Of a DNA stretch of 64,000 nt, positions 50,787-59,673 are shown piece after piece. The DNA lies in NCBI RefSeq assembly GCF_023544445.1, contig NZ_JALPVJ010000030.1, positions 1 to 64,000 on the forward strand, read 5' to 3'. Numbering within the stretch: the first letter of the stretch is position 1; each line of letters opens with the position of its first letter. Source of the stretch: Actinoplanes sp. M2I2 (GTDB lineage Bacteria > Actinomycetota > Actinomycetes > Mycobacteriales > Micromonosporaceae). The position numbers and the translations under genes were made by a program. The notes beneath the pieces were generated by a model. The model was not told the DNA's origin. It made no database searches and saw nothing but the letters and a program-made list of their open reading frames with translations.

Positions 50787-52406
50787 TCAATACCGGAAGG
50801 ACGCCACCAGCGCCTGGAGGTCATCGGAGGCCCGCGTGAGTTCCTGAGCCGTGACCCGGGTACGTTCGGCGCCGGCGGTGGTCCCCTGCGAAGCCCTCGC
50901 GACAGCTTGGATGCCGGCGGCGATGTCGCCGGCGCCGCCCGCGGTCTCACCGACGTTGCGGCTCATCTCGGCGGTCGTGGCCGTCTGCTCCTCGATCGCC
51001 GAGGCGATGGTCAACTGCGTGCTGTTGATCTCGGCGACGACAGTGCCGATGCGGCCGATCGCCTGAACGGCGGCGGCGCTGCCCTTCCGGATGGCGGCCA
51101 CCCGCTGGGCGATCTGCTCGGTCGCGGAGGCGGTCTGCTCGGCCAGGGACTTCACCTCACCGGCGACGACGGCGAAACCTTTGCCGCTCTCGCCGGCTCG
51201 CGCGGCCTCGATGGTCGCGTTGAGGGCCAGCAGGTTGGTCTGCTGCGCGATGGCGGTGATCAGCTCGACCACCGACTGGATCTCGGCCGACGACGTGCCC
51301 AGCTCGGCGATGGTCCCGTTCGCCTGCTCCGCGGCGCGGACGCCGTCCCCCGCGATGCCGGTGGCGAGCGCCGCGCTGCGGGAGATCTCGCCGATCGAAG
51401 CGGTCATCTCGTCGGCCGAGGCGGCCATGGCCGACACGATGGCCGAGACCTCTTCCGCCCCGCAGCTGACCGCCCCGGCCTGTGAACTGGTCTCGGTGGC
51501 GCCGCCGGCCAGCTGGGCGCTCACCACGCCGAGCTCGTCGGCCGCCCGGGCCACCCGGCCCGCCTCGGCGGCCACCCTCGCGACCAGCTGCTGCATCCGA
51601 TCGGCGAAGGCGTTGAAGGTGCGGGCGGCCTGACCGACCTCGTCCGGGCTCTCGTCGGCGACCCTCTGGGTCAGGTCGCCGTCCCCGTCGGCGATCTCGG
51701 CCAGGCGGCCGTTGAGGTCGCGCAGGGGTCGCGTGATCGAGCGGACGAGGACGAAGGCCAGGGATACGCCCATGAGAACCACGGCGACGCCGGCCGCGAG
51801 CAGCACCGCCGACGCACGTTCCGAGGCGTCGCCGGCCGCGGCGACGGCGGCCGCCGATGCACGGTCGATGGAGGTCACCAGGTCGTCGACGGCGGCCGCG
51901 ACCTCGTTGAAGATCGTGATCTCGTCGACGGCCACCAGCTCGTGGCCGCGCGCCACCCGGGCGGCTACACCGGCGCGGTAGGCCGAGATGATCGTCTCGT
52001 CCAGGGTCATGAACTGCTCGAACAGCTCCGCGGCACGGTCGGCGGCGGCTCGCTGACCGGCGCTGAGCCGAGTCTGCCGCAAGGCCCCCAGTTCCGTCCG
52101 GAACGCCTCCGCGGACGTCAGGAAGGCGGCCCGGCCCTCCGCGGTGTCGGCCGCGGCGCCGCGCACGCCCCGGGCCACGTCGAAGGCGTACGCGGTCTGC
52201 CAGCCGTTGAAGTCGGCGGCGCGGAACTTGACCTGCATCGCCTGCCGCGTGATCTCGCGGTAATCCTGGACCGTGGTTGTGGCGCGGCGCTGATCCGTCA
52301 TCGCCGACAGTCCCACCGCCACCATGCCGACGATCAGAGCGAGCAGGAGAGACATGCTGCCGGCCAGGCGCGCTCCGATCCTGATCTTCCGTAGCGTCGC
52401 CAGCAT
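50787..52406 (-). CDS. Methyl-accepting chemotaxis protein
   Basis: The 539-residue receptor has a membrane helix near residues 15-37, an extracytoplasmic four-helix sensor (about 40-195), a second membrane helix (AVLLAAGVAVVLMGVSLAFVLV), a HAMP domain (ITRPLRDLNGRLAEIADGDG) and a cytoplasmic signalling coiled coil. The hairpin tip reads ESGKGFAVVAGEVKSLAEQ, which binds CheA/CheW. No che genes are in this window. Presence of a chemoreceptor fits an actinomycete with motile spores. Confidence 0.92.
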   Translation of the reverse strand: MLATLRKIRIGARLAGSMSLLLALIVGMVAVGLSAMTDQRRATTTVQDYREITRQAMQVKFRAADFNGWQTAYAFDVARGVRGAAADTAEGRAAFLTSAEAFRTELGALRQTRLSAGQRAAADRAAELFEQFMTLDETIISAYRAGVAARVARGHELVAVDEITIFNEVAAAVDDLVTSIDRASAAAVAAAGDASERASAVLLAAGVAVVLMGVSLAFVLVRSITRPLRDLNGRLAEIADGDGDLTQRVADESPDEVGQAARTFNAFADRMQQLVARVAAEAGRVARAADELGVVSAQLAGGATETSSQAGAVSCGAEEVSAIVSAMAASADEMTASIGEISRSAALATGIAGDGVRAAEQANGTIAELGTSSAEIQSVVELITAIAQQTNLLALNATIEAARAGESGKGFAVVAGEVKSLAEQTASATEQIAQRVAAIRKGSAAAVQAIGRIGTVVAEINSTQLTIASAIEEQTATTAEMSRNVGETAGGAGDIAAGIQAVARASQGTTAGAERTRVTAQELTRASDDLQALVASFRY

Positions 52407-52458
52407 TGCCGCCCCTTCGCACCGAGTCGCGCCCTCGTCTGTCAGTTCGGCACCCGGT

Positions 52459-52514
52459 CACCCGGGCTGAATCAGGAACGATGGAGCACCCGGGCTGAAT
52501 CAGGAACGATGGAG
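52459..52514. repeat. 28-bp perfect tandem duplication at the LysR 3' end
   Basis: The unit starting CACCCGGGCTGAATCAGG and ending GATGGAG occurs at 52459-52486 and again at 52487-52514. The second copy holds the last four LysR sense codons plus its stop (52500-52502), so the first copy is an untranslated duplicate of the gene end. Confidence 0.95.
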
Positions 52515-53405
52515 GTCGCCGGCGACCGTCTCGAGGGCCTCGCGGAAGGCTCGGGCGGCCGGGGAGGCGGCGCCGGACAGGCGCTGGGCGGTGAAGATCG
52601 TGCGGCGTGGGCGGTCGGGGAGGTCGAGCAGGCGGCAGGAGGTGTCGCGGCCGGCCCAGACCAGGTCGGGGATCAGGGCCACGGCGTTGCCCGACTCGAC
52701 CAGGCGGATCTGGGCCTGCAGGTCGGCCGTCTCGTAGCGGACGTCGGGCTCGAAGCCGGTGACCCGGCACAGCTGCTCGGCGAAGTGGCGGGACGCGGTG
52801 CCGCGCGGCTCCATGACCCAGGGCATGTGGCGGGCCTCGTCGAGGGACGCGACGGGGTGCAGGGCGGCCTCGGCGGCGGGCAGGGCCAGCCGGATGGCGT
52901 CGGTGGTCAGCGGGTGTCGGTCGAGGCCGGGGTGGTGTGGCGCGGCGTGGGCCGGGTATTGCTCAGCGATCACCATGTCGAAGTCGCGGGCCCAGGTTTC
53001 GCGCAACGCTTCCTCGGGTTCGCGCTGCACCATCTCGACCCGTACGTCCGGAAAGCGGGTGGCCATGGCCAGCAGCGTGGCCGGCATGAGGGCGAGCGCG
53101 GCCGACTGGAACACGGCGACGCGCACGCGGCCGCTCACGGTCGCGGTCGAGGCCTGCAGCCGGGCCTCGGCCCGTTCCAGCGTGTCCAGCACCTCGCCGA
53201 CCGACTCGACCAGCACCTCGGCCTGCGGGGTCAGTTGCACGCCGCGGCCGGACTTGCGCAGCAGCGGCCGGCCGGCCTCCCGCTCGAGCTGGCTGAGCTG
53301 CTGCGACACCGCCGACGGGGAGAAGTTGAGGGCCTCGGCGACGGCCGCGATGGTGCCCCGGACGGCCAGTTCGCGAAGCAGGACGAGACGCCGGAGCTCG
53401 AGCAC
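52500..53405 (-). CDS. LysR-family transcriptional regulator
   Basis: The 301-residue protein has an N-terminal winged helix-turn-helix (VAEALNFSPSAVSQQLSQLE) and a periplasmic-binding-like effector domain. It is divergent from putA, so it is the likely regulator of proline catabolism. I chose GTG 53405 because GGAGG lies 5 nt upstream; the longer frame from TTG 53432 starts inside the promoter. The gap contains TTGTTAAGCAA (about 53423-53433), a TTG-N5-CAA dyad suitable as a LysR box. Confidence 0.88.
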   Translation of the reverse strand: MLELRRLVLLRELAVRGTIAAVAEALNFSPSAVSQQLSQLEREAGRPLLRKSGRGVQLTPQAEVLVESVGEVLDTLERAEARLQASTATVSGRVRVAVFQSAALALMPATLLAMATRFPDVRVEMVQREPEEALRETWARDFDMVIAEQYPAHAAPHHPGLDRHPLTTDAIRLALPAAEAALHPVASLDEARHMPWVMEPRGTASRHFAEQLCRVTGFEPDVRYETADLQAQIRLVESGNAVALIPDLVWAGRDTSCRLLDLPDRPRRTIFTAQRLSGAASPAARAFREALETVAGDLHRS

Positions 53406-53497
53406 GACAGCCTCCGAGAAATTGTTAAGCAAAAGTGAAGAGTACTCGTCGAAAACCGTCGCTTTTCCTGAACGGAACCCGGAAGGACACTTTCGGC

Positions 53498-56400
53498 ATG
53501 TCTGAAGTCGCTCAGTCGCCGCTCGTGCAGGCCGACCTGGCCGACGAAGCCGTCGCGCTCGTCCGCCGCTGGTTGCACGAAGCCTCCGCCATCAAGACCA
53601 CCGGTTCGGCGGCTCAGCTGGCCGGCGTCCTGCGCGACCCGAAGGGGCTGGCCTTCACGGTCGGCTTCGTCGACGGCGTCGTGCGCCCCGAGGACGTGCG
53701 GGTCAGCGCCCGGGCCCTGCACACGCTCGCCCCGGACGTGCCCCGCTTCCTGCCCGCTCCCCTGCGCGGCGCGGTGCGGCTCGGCGGTCTGCTGGCCCCC
53801 GTCCTGCCGGGCGTGGTCGTGCCGATCGCCCGCCGGGTGCTGCGCCACATGGTCGGTCACCTCATCGTCGACGCCAGCGACGCCAAGCTGGGCCGGGCCA
53901 TCGCCCGGATCAGGCGCCGGGACGTACGCCTGAACGTCAACCTGCTCGGTGAGGCCGTGCTCGGCCGGGGCGAGGCGACCCGGCGGCTGCGCGAGACCGA
54001 GCGCCTGCTCGGCCGGGACGACGTCGACTACGTGTCGATCAAGGTGTCGGCGACCGTCGCCCCGCACAACCCGTGGGCGTTCGACGAGGCCGTGACCGAG
54101 ATCGTCGAGCAGCTCACGCCGCTGTTCACGCTGGCTGCCACCGCCCGTACGCGCAAGTTCGTGAACCTCGACATGGAGGAGTACAAGGACCTCGACCTCA
54201 CGATCGCGGTCTTCACTCGGCTGCTCGACAAGCCCGAGCTGCGTGACCTCGAGGCCGGCATCGTGCTGCAGGCATACCTGCCGGACGCGCTCGCCGCGAT
54301 GATCCGGTTGCAGGAGTGGGCGGCCGCCCGGCGCGCCGACGGGGGCGCCGGCATCAAGGTGCGCCTGGTCAAGGGGGCCAACCTGCCGATGGAGCAGGTC
54401 GAGGCGACCGTGCACGGCTGGCCGCTGGCCACCTGGGGCAGCAAGCAGGAGACGGACACCAACTACAAGCGGGTGCTGCACTACGCGCTGCACCCCGACC
54501 GCATCGGCAACGTGCGGCTGGGCGTGGCCGGGCACAACCTCTTCGACATCGCGTACGCCTGGCTGCTGGCCGGTCGGCGCGGGGTGCGCGAGGGCATCGA
54601 GTTCGAGATGCTGCTCGGCATGGCCGAGGGCCAGGCCGAGGTGGTGCGGCGGGAGGTCGGCGGGTTGCTGCTCTACACCCCGGTCGTCCGCCCGGAGCAG
54701 TTCGACGTGGCCATCGCGTACCTCATCCGCCGCCTCGAGGAGGGCGCGAGCAGCGACAACTTCATGTCGGCGGTGTTCGAGCTGGACAGCGACGCCGGGT
54801 TGTTCGCCCGCGAGCGCGACCGGTTCCTGGCGTCGCTGGCCGAGCTGGACGAGACCGTGCCGGCGCCGCACCGCGTGGCCGACCGGCACGCCGCGCTGGC
54901 CGCCGCCGAGAAGGGGCACTTCGCCAACACGCCCGACACCGACCCGTCCGTCGCCTCCAACCGCGCCGAGATCCGCGAGATCCTCCAGCGGGTGCCGGCC
55001 TCGGCGATCGGCGTGGAGACCATCGACACCGCCCGGGTCACCGACGAGCGCCGCCTCGACGACCGCCTGGGCGCGGCCGTCGCCGCGGCCACGGCCTGGG
55101 GCGCGATGACCGGCGCCGAGCGCGGCGCCGTCCTGCACCGCATCGGTGAGGCTCTCGAGTCCCGCCGGGCCGACCTCATCGAGGTCATGGCGGCCGAGAC
55201 CGGCAAGACCGCCGACCAGGCCGACCCCGAGGTCTCCGAGGCCATCGACTTCGCCCACTACTACGGCGAACTGGCCGCCGGGCTCGACACCGTCGACGGC
55301 GCGATCGCCGTGCCCGAGAAGCTGACGCTGGTCACGCCGCCCTGGAACTTCCCGGTGGCCATCCCGGCCGGCTCGGTGCTGGCCGCCCTGGCCGCCGGCT
55401 CGGCCGTCGCGCTCAAGCCGGCCGGCCCGGCCGAGCGCTGCGGCGCGGTGCTGGCCGACATCATCCGGCCGGTGCTGCCCGACGCCGACCTGCTCACCCT
55501 GGTCCAGGTCGAGGAGCAGGCCCTCGGCAAGCAGCTGATCAGCCACGCGCTGGTCGACCGGGTCGTGCTGACCGGCGCGTACGAGACGGCCGAGCTGTTC
55601 CGCTCGTTCCGCCCCGACCTGCCGCTGCTGGCCGAGACCAGCGGCAAGAACGCGATCATCGTGACGCCCAGCGCCGACCTCGACCTGGCCGTCAAGGACG
55701 TGATCAGCTCAGCCTTCGGGCACGCCGGCCAGAAGTGCTCGGCCGCCTCGCTGGTCATCCTGGTCGGGTCGGTCGCCCGCTCGGAGCGCTTCCGCCACCA
55801 GTTGCTCGACGCCGCCCGGTCGCTGACCGTCGGCTGGCCCACCGACCCGCGCAGCCAGGTCGGCCCGGTCATCGAGCCGGCCTCGGGCAAACTGCTCGAC
55901 GGCCTGACCAAGCTCGGCCCGGGTGAGAGCTGGCTGCTGGAGCCGCGGAACCTGGACGACACCGACCGGCTGTGGAGCCCGGGCATCCGGGACGGCGTCA
56001 CCCGCGGCTCGGCCTACCACCGCACCGAGTACTTCGGACCGGTCCTCGGCATCATGACCGCGGAGACCCTCGACGAGGCGATCGACCTGGTCAACGACGT
56101 CGACTTCGGCCTCACCTCGGGCCTGCACTCGCTCGACCCCGACGAGCTGGCCCGCTGGCTCGACCGGGTCCAGGCCGGCAACCTGTACGTCAACCGGGGC
56201 ATCACCGGCGCGATCGTGCGCCGGCAGCCGTTCGGTGGCTGGAAGCGCTCGGCGGTCGGCCCCGGCACCAAGGCCGGCGGCCCCAACTACCTGGTCGGCC
56301 TGTCGGGCTGGCAGACGGCGGAGTCGCGGGCCGACGCCAAGGTCGACGACGTGGCGGTCAGCGCGCTGCTCACCGCGGCCGCGAAGGTCCTGCCGGCCGA

Positions 56401-56905
56401 CGAGGCGCGGATGCTGGAGCGGGCCGCCCGCAGCGACGCGGCCGCCTGGAAGGCGGAGTTCGGCGCGGCCACGGACGTGTCGGGGCTGTGGGCCGAGCGC
56501 AACGTGCTGCGGTACCTGCCCGTCCCGGTCGAGGTGCGGCTGGCCGAGGGTGCTTCGGTCGCCGGCCTGCTGCGGGTCGTCGCGGCGGGCCTGCGGGCCG
56601 GCGCGCCGTTCCGGGTCTCCACGGCCACCGCCCTGCCCGCCCTCGACCTGCCGGTCGACGTGCGGGTGGAGGACGACGAGACGTTCGCCGCCGGGCTGCG
56701 CGGCGCGACCCGGGTACGGCTGCTCGGCGGCTCGGCCGAGGCCCTGGCCCGGGCCACCGGCGGACGTCCGGACCTCGCGGTCTGGTCGGGCCCGGTCACC
56801 GAGGCCGGCCGCGTCGAGATGCTGCCGTTCCTGCACGAGCAGGCCGTCAGCATCACGGCCCACCGCTTCGGCAACCCCGACAGGCTGGCCGACGCGGCGC
56901 TGTAG
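53498..56905 (+). CDS. putA: Bifunctional proline dehydrogenase / P5C dehydrogenase
   Basis: The 1135-residue enzyme oxidises proline to glutamate. The proline dehydrogenase barrel (about 30-440) shows YVSIKVSATV, KVRLVKGANLPME and the FAD-site region GHNLFDIAYA. The P5C dehydrogenase domain (about 520-980) has Glu713 in LAETSGKN and Cys747 in GQKCSA. A C-terminal aldehyde dehydrogenase-like domain of about 150 residues follows. The N-terminal ribbon-helix-helix of enterobacterial PutA is absent, so control falls to the divergent LysR. GGAAGGA lies 10-11 nt before ATG 53498. Confidence 0.93.
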   Translation: MSEVAQSPLVQADLADEAVALVRRWLHEASAIKTTGSAAQLAGVLRDPKGLAFTVGFVDGVVRPEDVRVSARALHTLAPDVPRFLPAPLRGAVRLGGLLAPVLPGVVVPIARRVLRHMVGHLIVDASDAKLGRAIARIRRRDVRLNVNLLGEAVLGRGEATRRLRETERLLGRDDVDYVSIKVSATVAPHNPWAFDEAVTEIVEQLTPLFTLAATARTRKFVNLDMEEYKDLDLTIAVFTRLLDKPELRDLEAGIVLQAYLPDALAAMIRLQEWAAARRADGGAGIKVRLVKGANLPMEQVEATVHGWPLATWGSKQETDTNYKRVLHYALHPDRIGNVRLGVAGHNLFDIAYAWLLAGRRGVREGIEFEMLLGMAEGQAEVVRREVGGLLLYTPVVRPEQFDVAIAYLIRRLEEGASSDNFMSAVFELDSDAGLFARERDRFLASLAELDETVPAPHRVADRHAALAAAEKGHFANTPDTDPSVASNRAEIREILQRVPASAIGVETIDTARVTDERRLDDRLGAAVAAATAWGAMTGAERGAVLHRIGEALESRRADLIEVMAAETGKTADQADPEVSEAIDFAHYYGELAAGLDTVDGAIAVPEKLTLVTPPWNFPVAIPAGSVLAALAAGSAVALKPAGPAERCGAVLADIIRPVLPDADLLTLVQVEEQALGKQLISHALVDRVVLTGAYETAELFRSFRPDLPLLAETSGKNAIIVTPSADLDLAVKDVISSAFGHAGQKCSAASLVILVGSVARSERFRHQLLDAARSLTVGWPTDPRSQVGPVIEPASGKLLDGLTKLGPGESWLLEPRNLDDTDRLWSPGIRDGVTRGSAYHRTEYFGPVLGIMTAETLDEAIDLVNDVDFGLTSGLHSLDPDELARWLDRVQAGNLYVNRGITGAIVRRQPFGGWKRSAVGPGTKAGGPNYLVGLSGWQTAESRADAKVDDVAVSALLTAAAKVLPADEARMLERAARSDAAAWKAEFGAATDVSGLWAERNVLRYLPVPVEVRLAEGASVAGLLRVVAAGLRAGAPFRVSTATALPALDLPVDVRVEDDETFAAGLRGATRVRLLGGSAEALARATGGRPDLAVWSGPVTEAGRVEMLPFLHEQAVSITAHRFGNPDRLADAAL

Positions 56906-56936
56906 AGCTCAGGGAAGTTCGTGGCCGTCCTCGGCG

Positions 56937-57551
56937 CTAGTACGCGTCGAGGGCGGCCACGTCCAGAGCGGCGTCGATCTCCGCGGCGGCGACCTCGGTG
57001 CCCGACACGCTCTTGGCGATCTGCCCCGCACTGGGCACGTCCCGCTTGGCCGGCCAGGTCTCGGCCTGCCACAGCGACGACCGCACGAAGGCCCGCGCAC
57101 AGTGCAGGAACAGCTCCTCCACGGTCACCTCGACCGCCAGGTCGGGCGTGACGCCCTTCATGGCCATCCGGTCCAGGTAGGGCGCCTCGGCGACGATGCG
57201 GGCCCGGCCGTTGACCCGGATCGTGTCGCCCGAGCCCGGCACCAGGAACAGCAGCCCGACCCGCGGCCGCTCGAGCAGGTTGACCAGGCTGTCGAGCCGG
57301 CCGTTGCCCTTGCGGTTGGCGAAGGCCAGCGTGCGCTCGTCCAGCACGAGCACGCTGCCGGGCGGGTCGCCGCGCGGCGAGACGTCGCAGGTGCCGTCCG
57401 CGGCCGTCGTGGCCAGCAGGAAGAACGGGCTGAGCTCCAGGAACCGCCGCGACTCGGCATCGATGTGGTCGATGCCCTTCTCCGCGATGAAGCGCGGCGG
57501 CGGCGCGACGAACTCGCGGAGCTCCGCCTCGGTCGTGATGACCCTGGTCAT
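56937..57551 (-). CDS. Pyridoxamine 5'-phosphate oxidase-family FMN-binding protein
   Basis: The 204-residue protein is a split-barrel flavoprotein of the MSMEG_1061 type: FFLLATTAADGTCDVSPRGDPPG, given as a region of about residues 43-65, then FANRKGNGRLDSL and GLLFLVPGSGDTIRVNGRARI. These bind FMN phosphate. Members reduce or bind F420/FMN-linked substrates of unknown identity. It lies 31 bp past the convergent putA stop and 36 bp past the end of the 2-hydroxyacid dehydrogenase gene on the same strand, so it may be co-transcribed with it. Confidence 0.82.
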   Translation of the reverse strand: MTRVITTEAELREFVAPPPRFIAEKGIDHIDAESRRFLELSPFFLLATTAADGTCDVSPRGDPPGSVLVLDERTLAFANRKGNGRLDSLVNLLERPRVGLLFLVPGSGDTIRVNGRARIVAEAPYLDRMAMKGVTPDLAVEVTVEELFLHCARAFVRSSLWQAETWPAKRDVPSAGQIAKSVSGTEVAAAEIDAALDVAALDAY

Positions 57552-57587
57552 GTGATCTCCGTGTGCCGGCCCGACAGGACGGCCAAC

Positions 57588-58529
57588 CTAACCTTCGACG
57601 ACGTTGCGCAGCGAACGGCCCTCCCGGAATGCGACCAAGTTCTCGCTGAGCAGGTCGTCGGCGCCGAGCGGGCGGCCGCCGGCGACGTGCGGGGTGATGA
57701 TGACGTTGGGCTCGTTCCACAGGCCGGACGACTCGGGCAGCGGCTCGGTCTCGAAGACGTCGAGCGCGGCCCCGCCGATGCTCCCGTCCTCCAGCGCGTC
57801 GAGCAGCGCCTCCTCATCGAGCGTGGTGCCGCGGCCCACGTTGACCACCCAGGCGTGCTCGGGCAGCCGGTCGAAGACGTCGGCGTTCAGCGCGTGCCTG
57901 GTCTCGGGGCTCGCGGGCAGGATGGCGATCAGCACGTCCGTCTCCGGCAACAGCCGTGGGAGGTCGGCCTCGGTCACCACGTCGACGCCGGCGCGGGTGC
58001 CGGCGGTACGGGCCACGCCGGTCACCTCGGCCCCGAGCGCCTTGAGGTGGGGCGCCAGCACGGCGGCGATGCTGCCGAAGCCCCACACGACCACGTTCGC
58101 GTCGCGCAGGGTGTAGAACTGCCGGGTCTGCGGGGCGGCCTGGAGCTCGCGCATCTCCTCGGCCCAGTGACGCGCGGCCTGGGCCCGCAGCAGCACGTGC
58201 AGGTGCCGGACGGCGGCCAGGGTCAGCGCGAGGGTGTGCTCGGCGACCGTCTCGTCGTGCAGGCCCCGGCCCGAGGTGAGCACCACGTCCGGTCCGAAGC
58301 CGGCCGCGAGCACCGCGTCGGGCCCGGCCGCCAGCGTCTGCACCCAGCGCACCTGCTTGAGCCGCTGGGCGGCGTCGCGGAGCTGGTCGCCGGGGTTGTT
58401 CCACACCACGAGCGCCTCGGCGTCGGTGTGCTCCTCGGGGATCGGGCGCCCGGCGGCGTAGCGCACGGCGGTCACGCCCTCGGGAAGTCGCGGGTCGAGG
58501 ACGGCGCTGTCGGGCAGCAGAATCTTCAT
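57588..58529 (-). CDS. D-2-hydroxyacid dehydrogenase
   Basis: The 313-residue protein has the D-isomer-specific dehydrogenase pattern: catalytic-domain start MKILLPDSAVL, NAD-binding VWGFGSIAAVLAPHLKALGA, VNVGRGTTLDEEALLDAL, catalytic Glu in DVFETEPLP and catalytic His in ITPHVAGG. The glycine motif reads GFGSIA rather than GxGxxG. The substrate is unknown. It starts 7 nt after a TAGTCT -10 that overlaps the -10 of the divergent aminotransferase. Confidence 0.87.
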   Translation of the reverse strand: MKILLPDSAVLDPRLPEGVTAVRYAAGRPIPEEHTDAEALVVWNNPGDQLRDAAQRLKQVRWVQTLAAGPDAVLAAGFGPDVVLTSGRGLHDETVAEHTLALTLAAVRHLHVLLRAQAARHWAEEMRELQAAPQTRQFYTLRDANVVVWGFGSIAAVLAPHLKALGAEVTGVARTAGTRAGVDVVTEADLPRLLPETDVLIAILPASPETRHALNADVFDRLPEHAWVVNVGRGTTLDEEALLDALEDGSIGGAALDVFETEPLPESSGLWNEPNVIITPHVAGGRPLGADDLLSENLVAFREGRSLRNVVEG

Positions 58530-58536
58530 GGACCCC

Positions 58537-58546
58537 AGACTAGATT
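58537..58546. promoter_or_regulatory. Shared divergent leaderless -10 region
   Basis: The ten bases AGACTAGATT hold a minus-strand TAGTCT (58537-58542) and a plus-strand TAGATT (58541-58546) that share two bases. Each hexamer ends 7 nt before its start codon (ATG 58529 and GTG 58554). The whole intergenic region is 24 bp. Confidence 0.7.
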
Positions 58547-58553
58547 CGGCACC

Positions 58554-59645
58554 GTGACGATTGTCCAGTTCGAGCACCGGCCGGGCCTCCTCGACCTCGG
58601 GTGGGGCCATCCCCGGCCGGAGCTGCTGCCCGTGGACGCGTGGTCGCGGGCCGGGGCGCAGACCCTCGGGACGTACGGGTGGCAGGCGCTCGCCTATGGG
58701 CACGCCACCGGCCCGGCGCCCCTGGTCGACTGGCTCTGCGACCACCTCGGCGACGCCACCGCCGAGCAGACCTTCGTGACCGCCGGCGCCTCGCACGGGC
58801 TCGCGCTGCTGACCCAGCTGCTGGCCGAGCCGGGCGACGTGGTGCTGGTCGACTCCCCCACGTACCACCTGGCCTTCAAGATCCTGACCGACCACGGGGT
58901 GCGGCTGGTCCGGGCGCCGGCCGACGAGCACGGCCTGCTGCCCGCCGAGACGGCGGCGCTGGCCCGGTCGCTCGACGCCGTCTTCCTCTACCTGGTGCCG
59001 ACGTTCGGCAACCCGACCGGTCGCAGCCTGCCGCTGGACCGCCGGCGTGAGCTGGTCTCGGTGGGGGTGCCGATCGTCGAGGACGACACCTACCGCGAGC
59101 TGTCGTACGGCGAGCCCGCGCCGCCCGCGCTCTGGCGGCTGGCCGGGGAGGAAGGGGTCGTCCGGCTGGGCTCCTTCGCCAAGACCGTCGCGCCCGGCCT
59201 GCGGCTGGGCTGGATCAACGCGTCGCCGATCCTGGTCGAGCGCCTGGCCCGGCTCGGTTACGTGCACAGCGGGGGCGGCGTCAACCATGCGGTCGCGCTG
59301 ACCATGGCCTCGTTCGGCGCCTCGGGGGCGTACGACCGGCATGTGGCCGGGCTGCGCGAGGCCTACCGCGAGCAGCGTGACGCTCTGACCGGCGCGTTGC
59401 GGGTGCCGGCCCCGGACGGTGGCTGGTTCGTCTGGCTCCGGCTGCCGGACGGCGTCGACGCCGAGGCGCTGCTGCCGGTGGCCGAGGAGCACGGCACCTC
59501 GTTCCTGCCCGGCCCGGTGTTCTACGCCGGCGGCGGCGCGGGCTCGGAGCACGTACGCCTGAGCTTCTCGCACCTGCCGCCGGCCGGCCTGGCCGAGGCG
59601 GCCGCCCGCCTGACCGCCGCCATCGACGCGGCGGCCGGCCGCTGA
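58554..59645 (+). CDS. PLP-dependent aminotransferase, class I/II
   Basis: The 363-residue protein is a fold type I aminotransferase. Key segments are TAGASHGLAL (cofactor phosphate), VDSPTYHLA, PTFGNPTG (Asn), the Asp in VPIVEDDTY, and the Schiff-base Lys210 in SFAKTVAPGLRLGW. It is the length of alpha-aminoadipate/MocR-type aminotransferases without the GntR DNA-binding domain. The pairing with a 2-hydroxyacid dehydrogenase suggests interconversion of an amino acid, its 2-oxoacid and 2-hydroxyacid, which is inference. The GTG start is leaderless. Confidence 0.87.
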   Translation: MTIVQFEHRPGLLDLGWGHPRPELLPVDAWSRAGAQTLGTYGWQALAYGHATGPAPLVDWLCDHLGDATAEQTFVTAGASHGLALLTQLLAEPGDVVLVDSPTYHLAFKILTDHGVRLVRAPADEHGLLPAETAALARSLDAVFLYLVPTFGNPTGRSLPLDRRRELVSVGVPIVEDDTYRELSYGEPAPPALWRLAGEEGVVRLGSFAKTVAPGLRLGWINASPILVERLARLGYVHSGGGVNHAVALTMASFGASGAYDRHVAGLREAYREQRDALTGALRVPAPDGGWFVWLRLPDGVDAEALLPVAEEHGTSFLPGPVFYAGGGAGSEHVRLSFSHLPPAGLAEAAARLTAAIDAAAGR

Positions 59646-59673
59646 CCGGGGTCGGCAGACGCGGGACCGGCCG

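Noticed and set aside
53406..53432. TTG start for the LysR gene at 53432
   Set aside because: The GTG at 53405 has GGAGG at ideal spacing, and the longer frame would start within the promoter dyad.
53231..55546. 771-residue minus-strand frame covering the 5' half of putA and running into the LysR gene
   Set aside because: It is antisense to the well-supported PutA domains. Its C-terminal end only reads the LysR helix-turn-helix region out of frame.
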